Part shown: positions 13,557 to 28,000 of the stretch, piece by piece
Layout: every line of letters begins with the position of its first letter
Numbering within the stretch: position 1 is the stretch's first letter
Source: Limnoperna fortunei
Lineage: Eukaryota; Mollusca; Bivalvia; Mytilida; Modiolidae
NCBI GenBank assembly: GCA_944474755.1
Contig: OX104112.1
Location: 84,953,756 to 85,017,755 of the forward strand
Reading direction: 5' to 3'
DNA: 64,000 nt
The notes under the pieces: generated by a model
Databases searched by the model: none
Seen by the model: the letters and a program-made list of their open reading frames with translations, nothing else
Told to the model about the DNA's origin: nothing
Translations under genes and position numbers: made by a program

Positions 13557-15106
13557 CAAGTGTGGACACAGAAAAATGTCTCGCCTGCATTCCGCATCAG
13601 TAACGAAAATAAATTTCGTCATAAGCATTACGTAAATAGCATTAAATATCAGCAGCAGCCTGTATACAAAATATTGTCACCATATCCTGCATAGTTACAG
13701 GGAAACAGCCGTAACCCAAAAACTTTAACGTAGTCGCTGGACTGTGAAATTGAGGTCAAGGTCAGGTGGAACTTACCAGACAGTCATGTACTATTCATCA
13801 GCAACCTATACACCAAATATTGTCATTCTACCATGTGTAGTTACAGAGGAACTGTCGTAACCCAAAAACTTTAACGTAGTCGCTGGATGGTGAAATTGAG
13901 GTCAAGATCAGGTGGAACTTACCAGACAGTCATGTACTATTCATCAGCAACCTATACACCAAATATTGTCATTCTACCATGTGTAGTTACAGAGGAACTG
14001 TCGTAACCCAAAAACTTTAACGTAGTCGCTGGATGGTGAAATTGAGGTCAAGATCAGGTGACACTTACCAGACAGTCATGTACTAGTCATCAGCAACCTA
14101 TACACCAAATATTGTCATACTACCATGCATAGTTACAGAGGAACTGTCGTAACCCAAAAACTTTAACGTAGTCGCTGGACCGTGAAATTGAGGTCAAGGT
14201 CAGGTGACACCTACCAGACAGTCATGTACTAGTCATCAGCAACCTATACACCAAATATTGTCATCCTACCATGCGTAGTTACAGAGGAACTGTCGTAACC
14301 CAAAAACTTTAACATAGTTGCTGGACCATGAAATTGAGGTCAAGGTCAGGTGACACCTACCAGACAGTCATGTACTAGTCATCAGCAACCTATACACCAA
14401 ATATTGTCATCCTACCATGCGTAGTTACAGAGGAACTGTCGTAACCCAAAAACTTTAACATAGTCGCTGGACTGTGAAATTGAGGTCAAGGTCAGGTGAC
14501 ACCTACCAGACAGTCATGTACTAGTCATCAGCAACCTATACACCAAATATTGTCATCCTACCATGCATAGTTACAGAGGAACTGTCGTAACCCAAAAACT
14601 TTAACGTAGTCACTGGACCGTGAAATTGAGGTCAAGGTCAGGTGACACCTACCAGACAATCATGTACTAGTCATCAGCAACCTATACACCAAATATTGTC
14701 ATCCTACCATGCGTAGTTACAGAGAAACTGTCGTAACCCAAAAACTTTAACGTAGTCACTGGACCGTGAAATTGATGTCAAGGTCAGGTGACACCTACCA
14801 GACAGTCATGTACTAGTCATCAGCAACCTATACACCAAATATTGTCATCCTACCATGCGTAGTTACAGAGGAACTGTCGTAACCCAAAAACTTTAACATA
14901 GTCACTGGACCGTGAAATTGAGGTCAAGGTCAGGTGACAGGTGACTGACTGGCAAGTACTCATCATAAGCTACCTCTGGACCAAATATGATGGACCTAGG
15001 GCTTGGGCTTACAAAGATATGAAGCAAGATGTCAAGTGTTTACGCCGCCGCCGCCGGATTCCCATACATATGTCTCGCCTCCAGCGACTTTCGTCGCAGG
15101 CGAGAC
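13557..15106 (+). mobile_element. Satellite-bearing hairpin element ('pearl'-like), copy 1
   Basis: It begins CAAGTGTGGACACAG with TGTCTCGCCTGC and ends with the inverse GCAGGCGAGACA. The 3' end folds as TGTCTCGCCT ... GCGAC-TTTC-GTCGC ... AGGCGAGACA, preceded by a (GCC)n run. The core is about nine direct monomers of 146 bp (13640-14940). The structure matches descriptions of bivalve pearl elements and of Helentron-associated elements; no protein is encoded. Confidence 0.8.
13640..14940 (+). repeat. 146-bp satellite array, about nine copies
   Basis: TCATGTACTA recurs at 13784 and 13930 (146 bp apart) and on through the array. Copies are nearly identical, differing at a few sites (GTCGCTGGACCG / GTCACTGGACCG / GTTGCTGGACCA), which indicates recent amplification. 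Confidence 0.9.
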
Positions 15107-15126
15107 AAAAATGAATACTTATTCTA

Positions 15127-15425
15127 CACAAAACAAGAAAATGTGCCTTGGTGACACTGATATCTTGCCTGGCACATACTGGTAAACACCTCCTCCATTT
15201 TTCTAAGTTCACTCAAGTGTAAATATATGCCACAACCCTACAGAATTTTAATAGTAAAGTGATCACTTAATGTTGTAATTGTGTACCAAGTTTCCATAAG
15301 ATGTAGTCATTATTACAAATAAAAGATTTAACACAAAGATAAACCTGACATATGGCAAACCAATGTTAAAAGGGACAGAATATCTGCCCCCCCCCCCCCC
15401 TTTTACACTTCCGTGGCAGTACATA
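15127..15425 (+). repeat. Dispersed repeat family 5, copy near the gene 3' end
   Basis: It begins ACAAGAAAATGTG, has CCTGGCACATA and GGTAAACACC, then a CACTCAAGTGTAAATAT segment and a poly-C stretch. Related copies are at about 19735-20045, 35166-35520 and 41862-42015. Confidence 0.55.
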
Positions 15426-15465
15426 AAATTCTTAAACAAATAAATGCTTATCCTAGAAGTACATA

Positions 15466-15533
15466 TTTATTCAAATGAATGTTAATGCTAGAAGCACATA
15501 TTTAAACAAATTCACTCGAGAAATTCATTTATT
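15466..15533 (-). terminator. TTC3: Possible polyadenylation signals of the ligase gene
   Basis: Two AATAAA hexamers on the minus strand (15528-15533 and 15466-15471) lie 440-505 nt past the stop codon. In AT-rich DNA this hexamer is common, so support is weak. Confidence 0.25.
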
Positions 15534-15970
15534 TGATAAAAAATCAACATTCTCACATAATACACATTAATACCTGTATGTTAAACATTATTGTCAACAG
15601 TAATGTGTGGTATTTACTTGTTCTTTTTCTCGTTGATTAGTCATGGTCAGTCTTACCGGTCATAACATTGTCTATTATTACTATACATAAAAACAACACA
15701 AATGTGTCATGTAGATAAAACAATTTTTTAAATAAACAAGTCATCTCTTTGTTGTCCAAGGTTTTATAATGGGTTTATCTTTTACAGAAATCAATCATAA
15801 CCCTTGGCCAGCAAAGAATAAGCATGAAATATTAAAACTATTCAACAGTCCAATATAATTTGTCATAAAAACACACTTTGTAGTAAATGTAAACAAGTTA
15901 ACAAGAATAAATAGTACAGAGACAGTTGTTTTGAAACTAAACAAGATTTGTATTAACAACAAAGACACAA

Positions 15971-16060
15971 TTACATCAAAGTAGGAAATTCATCTGGTAA
16001 CAAAGCATAGATCCTACAATTTGGGCAGGTACTGTTTTCTCGTAGCCATTTTCTAATACA
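15971..16060 (-). CDS. TTC3: Coding exon 28 (second half of RING-H2 and stop)
   Basis: The exon encodes CIRKWLRENSTCPNC, completing the RING, then LLPDEFPTLM and TAA. The LLP-[DE]-EFP tail after the RING is like DZIP3 rather than vertebrate TTC3. Confidence 0.95.
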   Translation of the reverse strand, partial: CIRKWLRENSTCPNCRIYALLPDEFPTLM

Positions 16061-19000
16061 CTGAAAAAAAACATAACAAGAAATTAATAACAACACATGA
16101 ACTGTTTCAGCTAAAACTTGTCAAAGATGGGTTACATTCTTTTAAAACATATGGTTCACCTTACACAAAATGGCTGATAAGTCTTGTTAAGCAGGTTTCA
16201 ACTGGTAACTAAAACTTGTCAAAGATGGGTTACATTTCTTTAAAACATATGGTTACCTTAAACAAAATGGCTGATAATTCTTGTTAAGCAGGTTTCAACT
16301 GGTGTTGACAAATATTGTTTCTGAAGCCACAAAAGAGGTACATAAAAGTATGGTAAAAGATTCCAAGAAGAATATGGTAAATTGTTTTATATTAGTACTA
16401 GAAATGTAGTGGGCATTTAGTGGACTGGGTCAACAATGGTAGGGGATTAAGCTGGACGGGTCTCTACAAGGATAATCATGCTAAGCTGAAGTGGTATACA
16501 CAACAAATTAGGGAATTATTGATCTCACAAAGAAGGAAGGCACTGAGTGATAGAAACATCACATTGATGGATCGGTCTAAAATCAACATATTATCACTCA
16601 GTATTTGGAGCATAAAAAAACAACTTCATTAATGAATCTGCTTGGATGTGTATAAAAATACTGAATATTGAAACAACCTGCGGGTATTGAAATATTTTAA
16701 ATATATAATTTTAAAAGATTATTTCATAGGTCATTGTTGAAGTGTACAATATTTATGTTCTTTTCTTTGTGCAATTATAAAAATTGTGAGATGACAATGT
16801 ACAGTGTCTCAAAAAAAAAGTATGATTGACAAGTTTGCAGTTTAGTGTGCTTTCTCACCTCATCATGAAACCTGTGATTACACTCAAGCTTGACTGTAGT
16901 ATCCTGTGTCATTTCTTCATGACAAATCACACAGGGATCCTGTTCTTCCTCAAACATTTCCTCTCCTTTATAAGATGAAGGAGACGACGGCTCTGGGATA
17001 GCCCAAGAACTACTCAAACCTGGAGGTGGAGCCAATGTCTTAGTAGTCGGACTTGGACCAGGAAAAGATGGCTTAGAAATCACTGTTTGCACAGATCCCT
17101 TCAATAAAAAATTCATTACAGTACAGCTAAAGGTAATAAACAAGAGCAAATAAAAATGTTAACTTTGGAATAAAACATCTGCCACTACAAAGCTAAAATT
17201 TTATAAAAAAGACAATGAAATTGTATAAGTACCACTTTTAGTTGCAATTTGTTTATTGTTGGTGCACTGAAGTACTGTTAATAACTGACCCTGGACAAAA
17301 ACAGGTGTACAGGTAAGTATTTAGCTGTTAAAAAATCGCCTACAAAAACACTTTAAAACAATGTAGTATTTTCTTAAATCTTCCAAGCCTTGCACTTGCT
17401 CATCCATATTACCTGTGACAAAATAGTTGCAAAAAAGTTATTTATAATTCTTTGATTTTTAAAAACTATATAAATGATACATTTTTACAGGAATTTCTTT
17501 TATGTTGAGTCAGCAGTTCACACACAAAAACTGAAGTAACTTGTGAGAGATAGAATAACTAGTCATACATGTAGTCAAATGAATAATTAATTACCTGAGT
17601 CTGTTTTTTCTCGTGTGCCTGAATCATTGATGTCACTTGATTGGTTATTTCCTCAATAGTGAGACCAGATAGAGATCCACCACGTGACTGACGTAGTTGT
17701 TGAATTAACTGAGTATAAATACTTCTGAAAATATTAAAACAATCAATCAATTAGTGTTCCACATCTGAACATTGTATTGGATCTATATTGTTTTGTTTAT
17801 TTAAAGATCAAATATAATAAAATACATTCTTGACAAAACAACAAAAAAGTGTGGGCACAGTAAAATGTATGCCTAAGTTCCGCATCAGTAAAGAAAAAAA
17901 TTAATTCATCAGCAGAGTGTAAATAGCATTAAATTGTCATCATTTAAAATACACAATGCATGGTTACAGATGAACTGACCTAATCCAAAACTTGAAAGTA
18001 GTCATTGAACTGTGAAATTGAGGCCAAGGTCAGGTGACAGACCGGCAACTACTATTTAAGCTACCACTGGACCAAATTTAATGGACCTAGAGCTTAAGCT
18101 TACAAAAGATGTCAAGTGTTTATGCCGTTGTCGGCTTCATATATATATGTCTCGCCTACAGTGACTATTGTAGCAGGTGAGACACAAAAACATTAAGGGG
18201 ATGCAGAACATCATCCACCATTTTTTGTGAAAATTTCCAAATAGATGGTAAATTTAATAATAATTTCTTTCATTATTTATTTCTTAATTTCAATAAAATT
18301 TAAAACAATAATAAAAGTCTTGTACCTATATTATTACTTCAATTTATTAATGGTTGAAATAAAAAGTTTTCGTTTAAATGAGTTTGGTATTGGCAAAAAT
18401 AATGAAAATGAAATTTTTAACAAGGGAGGTAATTTTGACCAAAAAATTACCATTTTCAGCACTTTTGACTAGTGTTTTCCCAATAGACAAAAGTTAACTC
18501 GGAGACCCCTATTTTTCTTTCCATCACTAAAATGTATACCAATTGCTTGACATTATAAGAAAAGTTTAGAAAATTTCACTGAACTGGATTTTTGTAACCT
18601 TTTATTTTAGTGCTTTTTTATTCTCTTCTCTGAATAAACTATATGAAAATTAAATAAATTTTAGTGCTCAACCACTCGAAAATAAGCTGTTTTTTTTTTT
18701 TTTTTTGAATTATGATAACTTGTATAAAAACACTAACTACTTGGCAAATTTAAAGAAAATTCATTGACAAATTATTTTCAGTTAAAGTGGTCTGCATCCC
18801 CTTAAAAACTTCTATAATCATGTCTATAAACACACAAACAATGAGTTGATGCTTCAAAAATAATGCCCTGATAAATCAAGTGTGGACATGGAAAAATGTC
18901 TGGCCTGCATTCCACATCAGTAACAAATAATACATTTCTTCAACCTATATACCAAATATTGTCATCCTACCATGACTAAGGAACTGACTTAATCCAATGA

Positions 19001-22000
19001 ATTTTACATAATCACTGGACCATGAAATTGAGGTAAAGGTCAGGTGACAGTTGACCGACTGTCATGTACCTTTTATTAGCAAAATATATGCAAAATATTG
19101 TCGTCCTACCATGCACGATTACTGAGGATCTAACTTCATCCTAACTTTAATGTAGTCACTGGACTGTGAAATTTAGGTCAAGGTTAGGTGACTGGTGACA
19201 GACTGTCATGTACATTTCATCAGCAACATATATACCAAATATTGTCATCCTACCATGCATGGTTACACAGGACCTGACTTGACTCAAATAACTTTAACAT
19301 AGTCACTGGACTATGAAATTGAGGTCAAGGTCAGATGACAGTTGACAGACTGTCATGTACATTTCATTAGCAACCTATATACCAAATATTGTCTTCCAAC
19401 CATGCATGTTTACTGAGGAACTGACTTAATCCAATAATTTGATGTAGTCACTGGACTGCAAGATTGTGGTCAATGTCTGTTGGTAGGTGACCGACAGACA
19501 AGTACTCAACATACAATTGGACCAAATCTGTTTGACCTTGCTTAAGCTTACAAAGATATAAAGTAAATGTCAATGTGTTAATGTCATCGCCACCCGATTC
19601 CCATATAAAAGAGTATCGATTCAGGTAAGACCAAAATACAGAATGGGGGAAAAGAATGAGTAAATCTTCAAAGGAGATATGAAAAAAAAAATTGAAAGAA
19701 CATTAGAAAATCAAAGGGATTAGTAAAAACAAAAACTCTAGAGTAAAAAGTATCCAGTTTACAAAAAATATTTCTTGCTAAGCGCATATAGGTAACCACA
19801 CCCCTTGTTCTAAATTCAATCAACCATGAAATATTTGGAACAGACCTGCAGAAATTTACCAGTAAAGAGAACTTGTTATGTTGTAACTGTATACAGAGGT
19901 CCATAAAGATGTCGAGTCATCTTCATAAAAAAAGCTTCACCGTGAAGGTAAACCTGAGGAGGGCCAGACAAACAAACAAACAAATGAACAGACAGAAAAG
20001 TTATATGTTCCCCAACTTTCTTTGGCAGGACATAAAAAGGAATGGAGATTTATATTGGCTACATTAAACAAAATCTTAAAAGTGTAATTTACTGCTTTAA
20101 ATTTTCGGATCAAAAAGTTGTCCATATGTAATTTATCAGGAATAGAGTTAAATACACTTCCATCCAATGTTTTATCACAAAAACACTTGTAATTTCATTG
20201 ATCATAACAATACCTGTTATACTGAGGAAACATTGTGGTCAACCTCTGCAGTAGTTTTTCAAAGCTATTTTTAGGCTGATGTTGTCCATTAGATTGTTGA
20301 CTGTCATTCACAGACGATCTTGATATCTGTTGTCTAAGTGACTGTGGTCCCTGAGGTGGAACTAGAGGCCTTGGTGTCGACAGCAATGTTGGACCTTTGA
20401 CAGATATTGGAGTCAATCCTGATGTATTTGTGGTAGAAGGTTGGGTTGGTGATGGTTCTACTGAAGATGGCTGAAAAAAAATTTAATGTTTAATTATAAA
20501 AAGAGGCAATTATCCATACATTCACCTGTATAATTTTAAACACCATCCATTCTTGCTTAAGATTAACCAACTTGATGATATTTTCAATCAAACGGGTTTT
20601 TTAATGGGTAGTTTTTATTTTAACACACTCACATTGAAAATCTTAAGAACAGGTTGCAATCTGTAAGTTGTTTAAAAAATAAAACATAACAACTTTTCTT
20701 CATGTTTGCTTTTAATTATTTCGAGTTATATAAGCTACACTTTGATTTACTAAAACCACAACTAAAGATTGATTGATTGATTAATGGTGTTTAACGCCCG
20801 AGCAGCAATATTTCAGCTATATTCAGGCGATGAACATGAAACACAACTAAAGAAAAACATAAACCTAGCATATAAAGTAAATGCAATGCCACTTTGATTC
20901 AAACACAGAAAAGTCAAACGATATATTTTAAATTTCAAATTAATACATATAAGCAGGAAAGTCTTAAATATTTTTTTTAAATGAAATTTCCAACTGGCAT
21001 CATGTTTTTTAATTCAAATAAAGTGTATAAAACATGTTGAAAATCTTCAAAATAGATATTTAGTCCTCAATAATCCTAGAAATGCAGACTTGTTCAACAA
21101 TAGCATAAATGAAGGTAATAACAAGAAGTACTAAAGTGCTACAAATTATATGCCTGTCGCAAATTTTTCATTTTGTTAATAAATAAAGGGTCGTAACTCT
21201 GAAGTGGCTGAAGCAATTTGGCTGGTTATCAATATTGGTCCATAATCATTTTTGCAAAATTTCATGAAGATCGGACAACGACTGTTTGAGTCAGAGATGG
21301 GACATTGCTGTTTACATACCTTCGTTGTGTTCTCATCAACCTCTAGTCCTGTGGAGCTTGGTGTGAAAGATGGTGGTGGCGGGGGAACAAAAACAGTTGG
21401 CAATTCAGACAAGCATTTTCCATTCTGTACTTGTTTGATTTGTTCATCAAATTCCCCCTGCAATAATTAAATAAGTACATGTATTATAGGATTAAACACT
21501 GGGTTTTAGGAAATTATCAATGTGTAAACTCCGGCGACTCACTCACAAACTAAATAAAGTCCGAAGGACTTTATGTCAAGTTTGTGAGGGAGTCGCCGGA
21601 GTTTACACATTGATAATTTCCTAAAACACAGTGTTTAATCCTTATAATTCTGTGAAATAATCGTTGCGATTTTTAAAACAGCAGAAACAGTTACAGAAGC
21701 CCATCTAGACCTCAAAACGTACCTAGGCCGGAAAGCGTAGAGATATGCAAAACATAGTATCAAAGGAATCGCGGTTTTGTAGATATTGATAGGAAAAAAA
21801 ACAAAATGAAACACTAAATTGTATTTATATTATATTTTATTTGAAATCTCAATCGATTTAATTGGAATCATTGGGGCAGAGAAAACATTGTCCACCTCTC
21901 CCTGACGATACGCCAGGAGGACGCCCTCTTGTTTACATTGGATACTGAAAATAGTCCGCTCAGAGGAAATATCGATATATAAATTATCTGAGAAGACGCC

Positions 22001-25000
22001 ATTTAAGTGGTTTTATCCAATCAAAGCACTTAATTTAAATAAATTACAGCATGAATAGAATTATATAGAAATAAAAAGAAAAAACAAAGTTTGAGAAAGG
22101 AGTTTTTGGAAAAAAATTTTTTAATAAAGAACTATCAATTATAATGAAAAAAGTTTAGAAAAGGGCACAGCACTGATATTATTTAAAAAAAAAAACCTAC
22201 TTCTATTTGTCTTTCACGTCATTTTTATTGTAAACTATCAAACTTAAGAATTGTGTTATGAAATTAATGTGTAAGAAGGCAGATTAAACAGTAGTACAAA
22301 CTGCCACATATCTTTGAAGATTTTCTGTTAACCACTTCTTTAAGTATATCATCTTGATATATAAAATTATGATCTTAGTTTAAAAACAGTGTCTAAAAAT
22401 AGGTAAATATGTTTGAAATATGTCACAACATTTTAGTTAAAATACTATTTCAACTGAAAATCTGTGCTTAAGTCCGAGTACAGTTTCTGTACATTTATCA
22501 ACTTACCATTAGTTTCAGCAGAGCTTCTGTACATTTTGAAACAATAGAATCATAGAAGCTTAAAGCTTGAAGGATTTGTGAAGGTACTTCCTTCCCTTGG
22601 TCCTGATGTCTGAAACAAAGGATCAAATAATTAATGAATGTTTTACTTATATCAAACTAGCTGCATTTTGTCATTATAGATTTTTTTTTAATCCTTTAAG
22701 AAAACAATTCTTAACTGCATTGCATTTTTAAGGGGTGATAATGGGCTTAAGGAAGCTTTTCTGATCTACCTATTTTGAAATATGTAATTTTTTCTCTTCT
22801 TATATGGCATCCTTCATACACTTTGAGTACACATTAGATTTCTAATAAGCATACAGCCAGCTATGACTTCACAGTAAGAATTCTGATGTCATTATAAGCA
22901 TACAGCCAGCTATGACTTCACAGTAAGAATTCTGATGTCATTATAAGCATACAGCCAGCTATGACTTCACAGTAAGAATTCTGATGTCATTATAAGCATA
23001 CAGCCAGCTATGACTTCACAGTAAGAATTCTGATGTCATTATAAGCATACAGCCAGCTATGACTTCACAGTAAGAATTCTGATGTCATTATAAGCATACA
23101 GCCAGCTATGACTTCACAGTAAGAATTCTGATGTCATTATAAGCCTACAGCCAGCTATGACTTCACAGTAAGCATTCTGATGTCATTATAAGCATACAGC
23201 CAGCTATGACTTCACAGTAAGAATTCTGATGTCATTATAAGCTGAAAGTTTCTAATTTTGTTGATATTTCATAATTTTTTTTTTTAAGATACGTATATTA
23301 AATAAAATGACAAGTAATATATTTTCATGTCAATTTTATTTGCTTTACATGCTGTTTTGGGATATATCTTATTCAGATTTGAAAGCATCCTCTTAGACTT
23401 ACAGCCACTTTTGAAATTAAAAACATTTGTAACACATATTAAAATTTAAAATAATTTTTTATATTGGGTTCTATGCAAATGAGAACATGGTGAGACCTTA
23501 TATTTGTCTTCATTTTATAGCTCGCTATCACTTGATATAATGAAAATACTGACAAATATAAGGTCTGACCATGTACTTATTTGCATTTAGCCCACTAGCA
23601 ATAATCTTTTTCTAAATTAAAGTTAACAGTTCTTGCTCACTTAAGTGTTTAACAGGGACTACTACTTCACTTAGTGTTACTACTTATTTAATACGGTGGT
23701 ATAACAAAACACTAACTTGCATCCCTAATGAATACAAGCTTTAGCTATATCATTTATAAAAACTATGAACATTATGATGCTGGTGTTGTCTCAATACTTT
23801 TTAAAGAATATTTATGAAACATAACGCAATATATTTTACTATATTAGATAAAAACATGTATATTATAATTATTCTTTAGCTGTTTGAGTGGACAATGAAA
23901 TGGTTTAATTCGACCAAAATAAAATTTAAATATCAGTATACATGAAGCTTTAACAATTGTTTTTTGCAGTGGTTCAGATTTTATTAAATCTTACTTTTTA
24001 TGTAGTCCTTTCAAATGAATTACATGGTACATTGCTTCTTTCTTTGATCTCTCTAACATAGCAACAGCTGCTTGCTTTCTAAGGTTAAGAATTTCAACCT
24101 GCAAGTAAACATTGGTACATCTATAATAGCCCCGTAAACTGTGTTTCAGAAATAATTTATGGATACCATACTTTATTGTCGTTTTAACATGGGTGGGCAT
24201 TATATTCATGAATATTTTGCCCCGAGCGATAGCGAGTGTTAAGATATCATGAATATAATCCCCACCCATGTAAAAACGATAATAAAGTATGGTATCCATG
24301 AATTATTTCGATTCTAATTATGACAAATACGACAATCGGTACAGTGAAGCGGAATATAAATGTGCGCTAGTGAATGGCTGTTCCACATGAATGGCTCCAG
24401 TGTGTCATAATGTAGAGTGGTGGAAACATAATTTAATAGGCTGTATGTTGAATCGTGCAAATCTAAGAATTCAGACTAAACATAACAACTTTATGAACAG
24501 TAACGAATGATTATGGTTTAAAAAATTTAGTTTTTTAAATAAAATTTAAACGACTGCAACCAAAATCAACTTGCGCATGTGCGAACTAAATATATTGGAA
24601 TTTTAACACGGCTTTGTTTACATAGCGAAAGCAGGACGTCATATTAGAATATCAAATTTTTTGTGTATAAATATTTTAATTATGACTCGCATCTATAATC
24701 CTTATAAAAAATGATTCAAATAATTTTTAAACATAATAACATTAAAATTTTTTGAATATTTTAAATTCTATATTTTGTGAACATCATCATGCAGATTTAA
24801 ATGAATGTTTTTTCCGATGTATTCCTAATTCAAGTAAGGCAGAAGAGTCTGTAGATGTGGCTATTCAAGTATTTTCTTTTTTATTTGTTATAACATGTTA
24901 ATTATCTTGTCATCCTTTTCTTTTATCCGATTTTGAAATCTTGTTTACCATTTGTTTAACTGGTTCCAAACTAGTTTACGATTGAAAACATTAATCTTAT

Positions 25001-28000
25001 TCTACTGGAGACCATATATAAACATCCGGTCAGTACAAAAGTTTTTTCGCGAGGGACATTTTATATTGTTGAGTCAAATATATGTGGTCACTGGTTCTGT
25101 TTGAGGGGTGATTATTCATGAGAGGTAATTTAACATTACAAACACTTAACGCATCAGGATTTTGGCCAAATATAGAAGGTGGTGGATCGCGAGGGGATCA
25201 TTTAACAGAGAGAATACTGTATTTATTAATGCTGTAAAGTCATGGACAAGTGGCATGTCACAGCTTAAAACGGATACAGCCCATATTTTTATGTATTTAT
25301 TTAATTAATTACCTCTGCTTTTGTAGCCCTGTCTGTTTGTTTTTCTACAGCCATTCTAAATTCTTCTTGTCGTTTTTTAATTTCATCTTCAACATACTTG
25401 AACTCTTGTCTATATTTGAAAGCAACAAATGATAGGTCAATAAAAATTTGTTTCAGAGATTAAGTGAATGCTATATATGTCAAATTAGCAAATAATTTCA
25501 GGTATATCATTGCAATACCAACTTCCTGTGCCAGGCATATTTTCATATGTCTACTTCATCCTACATTACCATGCAGGGTTAGGTTTTACATTGAACACTT
25601 CAGTACTATACATAAACTCAGCACAATAACAATTTGATCTAAAGATTTCCATTAGGAGTTTCCATAGGGGTTGCTTAGTATGTTTTTTTATTTAGGTTAA
25701 TTAAAATATTTATATGGCCTGATTCTCCTCAAGGAGACAGAAATAAGTCAAAGTCAGTCAATTAAAATATATATTAATAGGATCAATTACATACAACTGT
25801 ACTCGATAACATACTGAATATTACCTTTCTTTTGACTTTTGCTTCATCAGCTCCCGTTTTTCTTCTTCTAGCTTTAAAATTTTCAGTTTTAACCTGTAAA
25901 AAATTAATAAAATGTCATTAATATATAGCAAATCTCTTATACTTTCTAAAATGTAATGTCATTAACTTAATCAGTTATTAATAAGGGAAAATTCTAAAGG
26001 GCAATACACAAAGTACATACAGAGGTGACTTGTTATCTTGAATTTCTGAGGAATGTTTTCCTGATAACTTGACCTTGTCGCCTGAAAGTTATCTAAATCA
26101 TGTCTTTCATACAATGACTAATCCTCCAAATGCGACTTGATGGATTGATTGAGTTTTACTGCCAAATAAAGCCCTTTTTATTTTACCCGGCAGTTGTATG
26201 CAGATAACAAAAAATACACCCGAGTGCACCCAATGGTTTTGAATGGGTTTGGGTTACTCTCTTTCTCTGTTATGTTTTTGGTTTTTGTGTTGCGTTTGTC
26301 TATATCCCGATTTTTTTTGTTTGTTTGTTTGAATGGTGTTTTAACGCCACTTTCAGCAATTTTTCAGCTATTTCATGGCGTCCAGTTTTTATTGAGGGAG
26401 GAAGCTGGAGTACCCGGAGAGGACCCCCGACCTGCGGTAGGAAAACTGGCAATCCTTGTCAATTAAGATTGGAGTCGAGTACACCCTGCCCTACAGTGAG
26501 AATCGAACCTGCAATCTCAGTGTTGACAGACCACGTGATCAATAGTAGACGAACTACCTTGACCACTTGGCCACCGAGGCCCCTCCCAATTCGTAACTGT
26601 CCCTTGGCTTTTGGCTCTTGTTGTTCGGTCTGTTTTCTTTGCTTATTTCATATATGGGCGGTTTAAAAAAAAATGACCCCAACAGGTCATGGTCCTCTAA
26701 TTTTGTCAAATTAATAGATATATTATTTCTAAATAGTTAAAAATGTATGTCTAGTTGTGGGGAACATGACTGCAAAAAATCTTAAAGATATCTCAAAAAA
26801 CAAAAAAGTTATGCCAAAAAAACATGCCAAAATTGTCAGGAGTGCAACACTTTTTTGTGACACTTTAAAAAAATGTCATTTTTTAAAAGGTCACCAAATT
26901 GTCAAATCTAGCAATATGTGCATAATTCTTTTTTTATTACAAAGTTTCAGGTGTAAACTTATTGAGAGATATAAAAAGAAAGTATGTGGCATTTTAAAAA
27001 GTATGAAAATATTGTTTTGAAAAAAAGATCTACCCTGTCAGGAGTGCAACACAAATTTAAGTTATTTTGCATTAAGTTCTTAATAGAATATTTATACTTT
27101 TGTTTTCAATAATTAAACCAAAACAAAATCATAAATATACCTTTGCTGCATCAAAACAGTCACAGCAATATACCCTAAAACTGGTAATCTGAACAGGGAC
27201 AACAAATAAAACAGATCACCCTCAACTGTCAGGAGTGCAACAAATGACATGTTTTTAGATATATTTTCTTTGTAATGTGACTTATTTTGTGTTTTTCTTT
27301 ACTTTTTAGCAGAAGCTATACAGAATTGTTGAATAAGTATTTCAGATGGCTGCTTTTACATTGATTTTTTTAATGTCAGGAGTGCAGCAGTTTTTTTTAT
27401 TGATCTTCAATTGTATCATAATATGAAATATTTTATGAAGATTTATTTATTATAATCATTTTAATTTAAGTTAAGGAAACTTTTCTTAGAAAATAATTGT
27501 TACAATAGCAGTTTATGAGCTTAAAATTTGATAAAAATTCATATTTTTGGTACAATTTAGTTGTCTCTCATGTTGATACCAACTGTTTTTTATAATCTAG
27601 AGACATATTCTAACAGATAATTGTTTTATATGTTCATTTTTCAATTGGTATTAAAAAAATATACTGTTAAATAACATATCTGTTTATTTATCTAAGATGT
27701 CCTGTTTAAATGTCATCCATGTAAATGTTGCACTCCTGACACAATATTTAAATGAATAGATGATTGCAACTATACTGCAAAATTATGGTTCTCCATATGG
27801 ATGGAACAAAGACTACAATTGGGAATGGTGTCTTTCAATTATAAAAACAGTTGGTATCAATATGAGAGCCAACTAAATTGTACACAATATTTGCATTTTT
27901 ATTAAATCTGAAGCTCAATTTTAAACAAACTGCTACACTCCTGACATTAAACAATGAATGTGAAAGGTATTATCATCCATCTGAAATATTTATTCAATGC

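Noticed and set aside
13640..14940. CRISPR-like array
   Set aside because: The units are directly adjoining 146-bp monomers without unique spacers, in eukaryotic DNA with introns.
16420..16632. 70-codon plus-strand open frame
   Set aside because: No recognisable domain, no splice context, and it lies in the last intron of the opposite-strand gene.
26757..27020. 87-codon open frame in the foldback element
   Set aside because: Low-complexity Lys/Phe-rich translation of AT-rich DNA. The opposite arm does not keep the frame.
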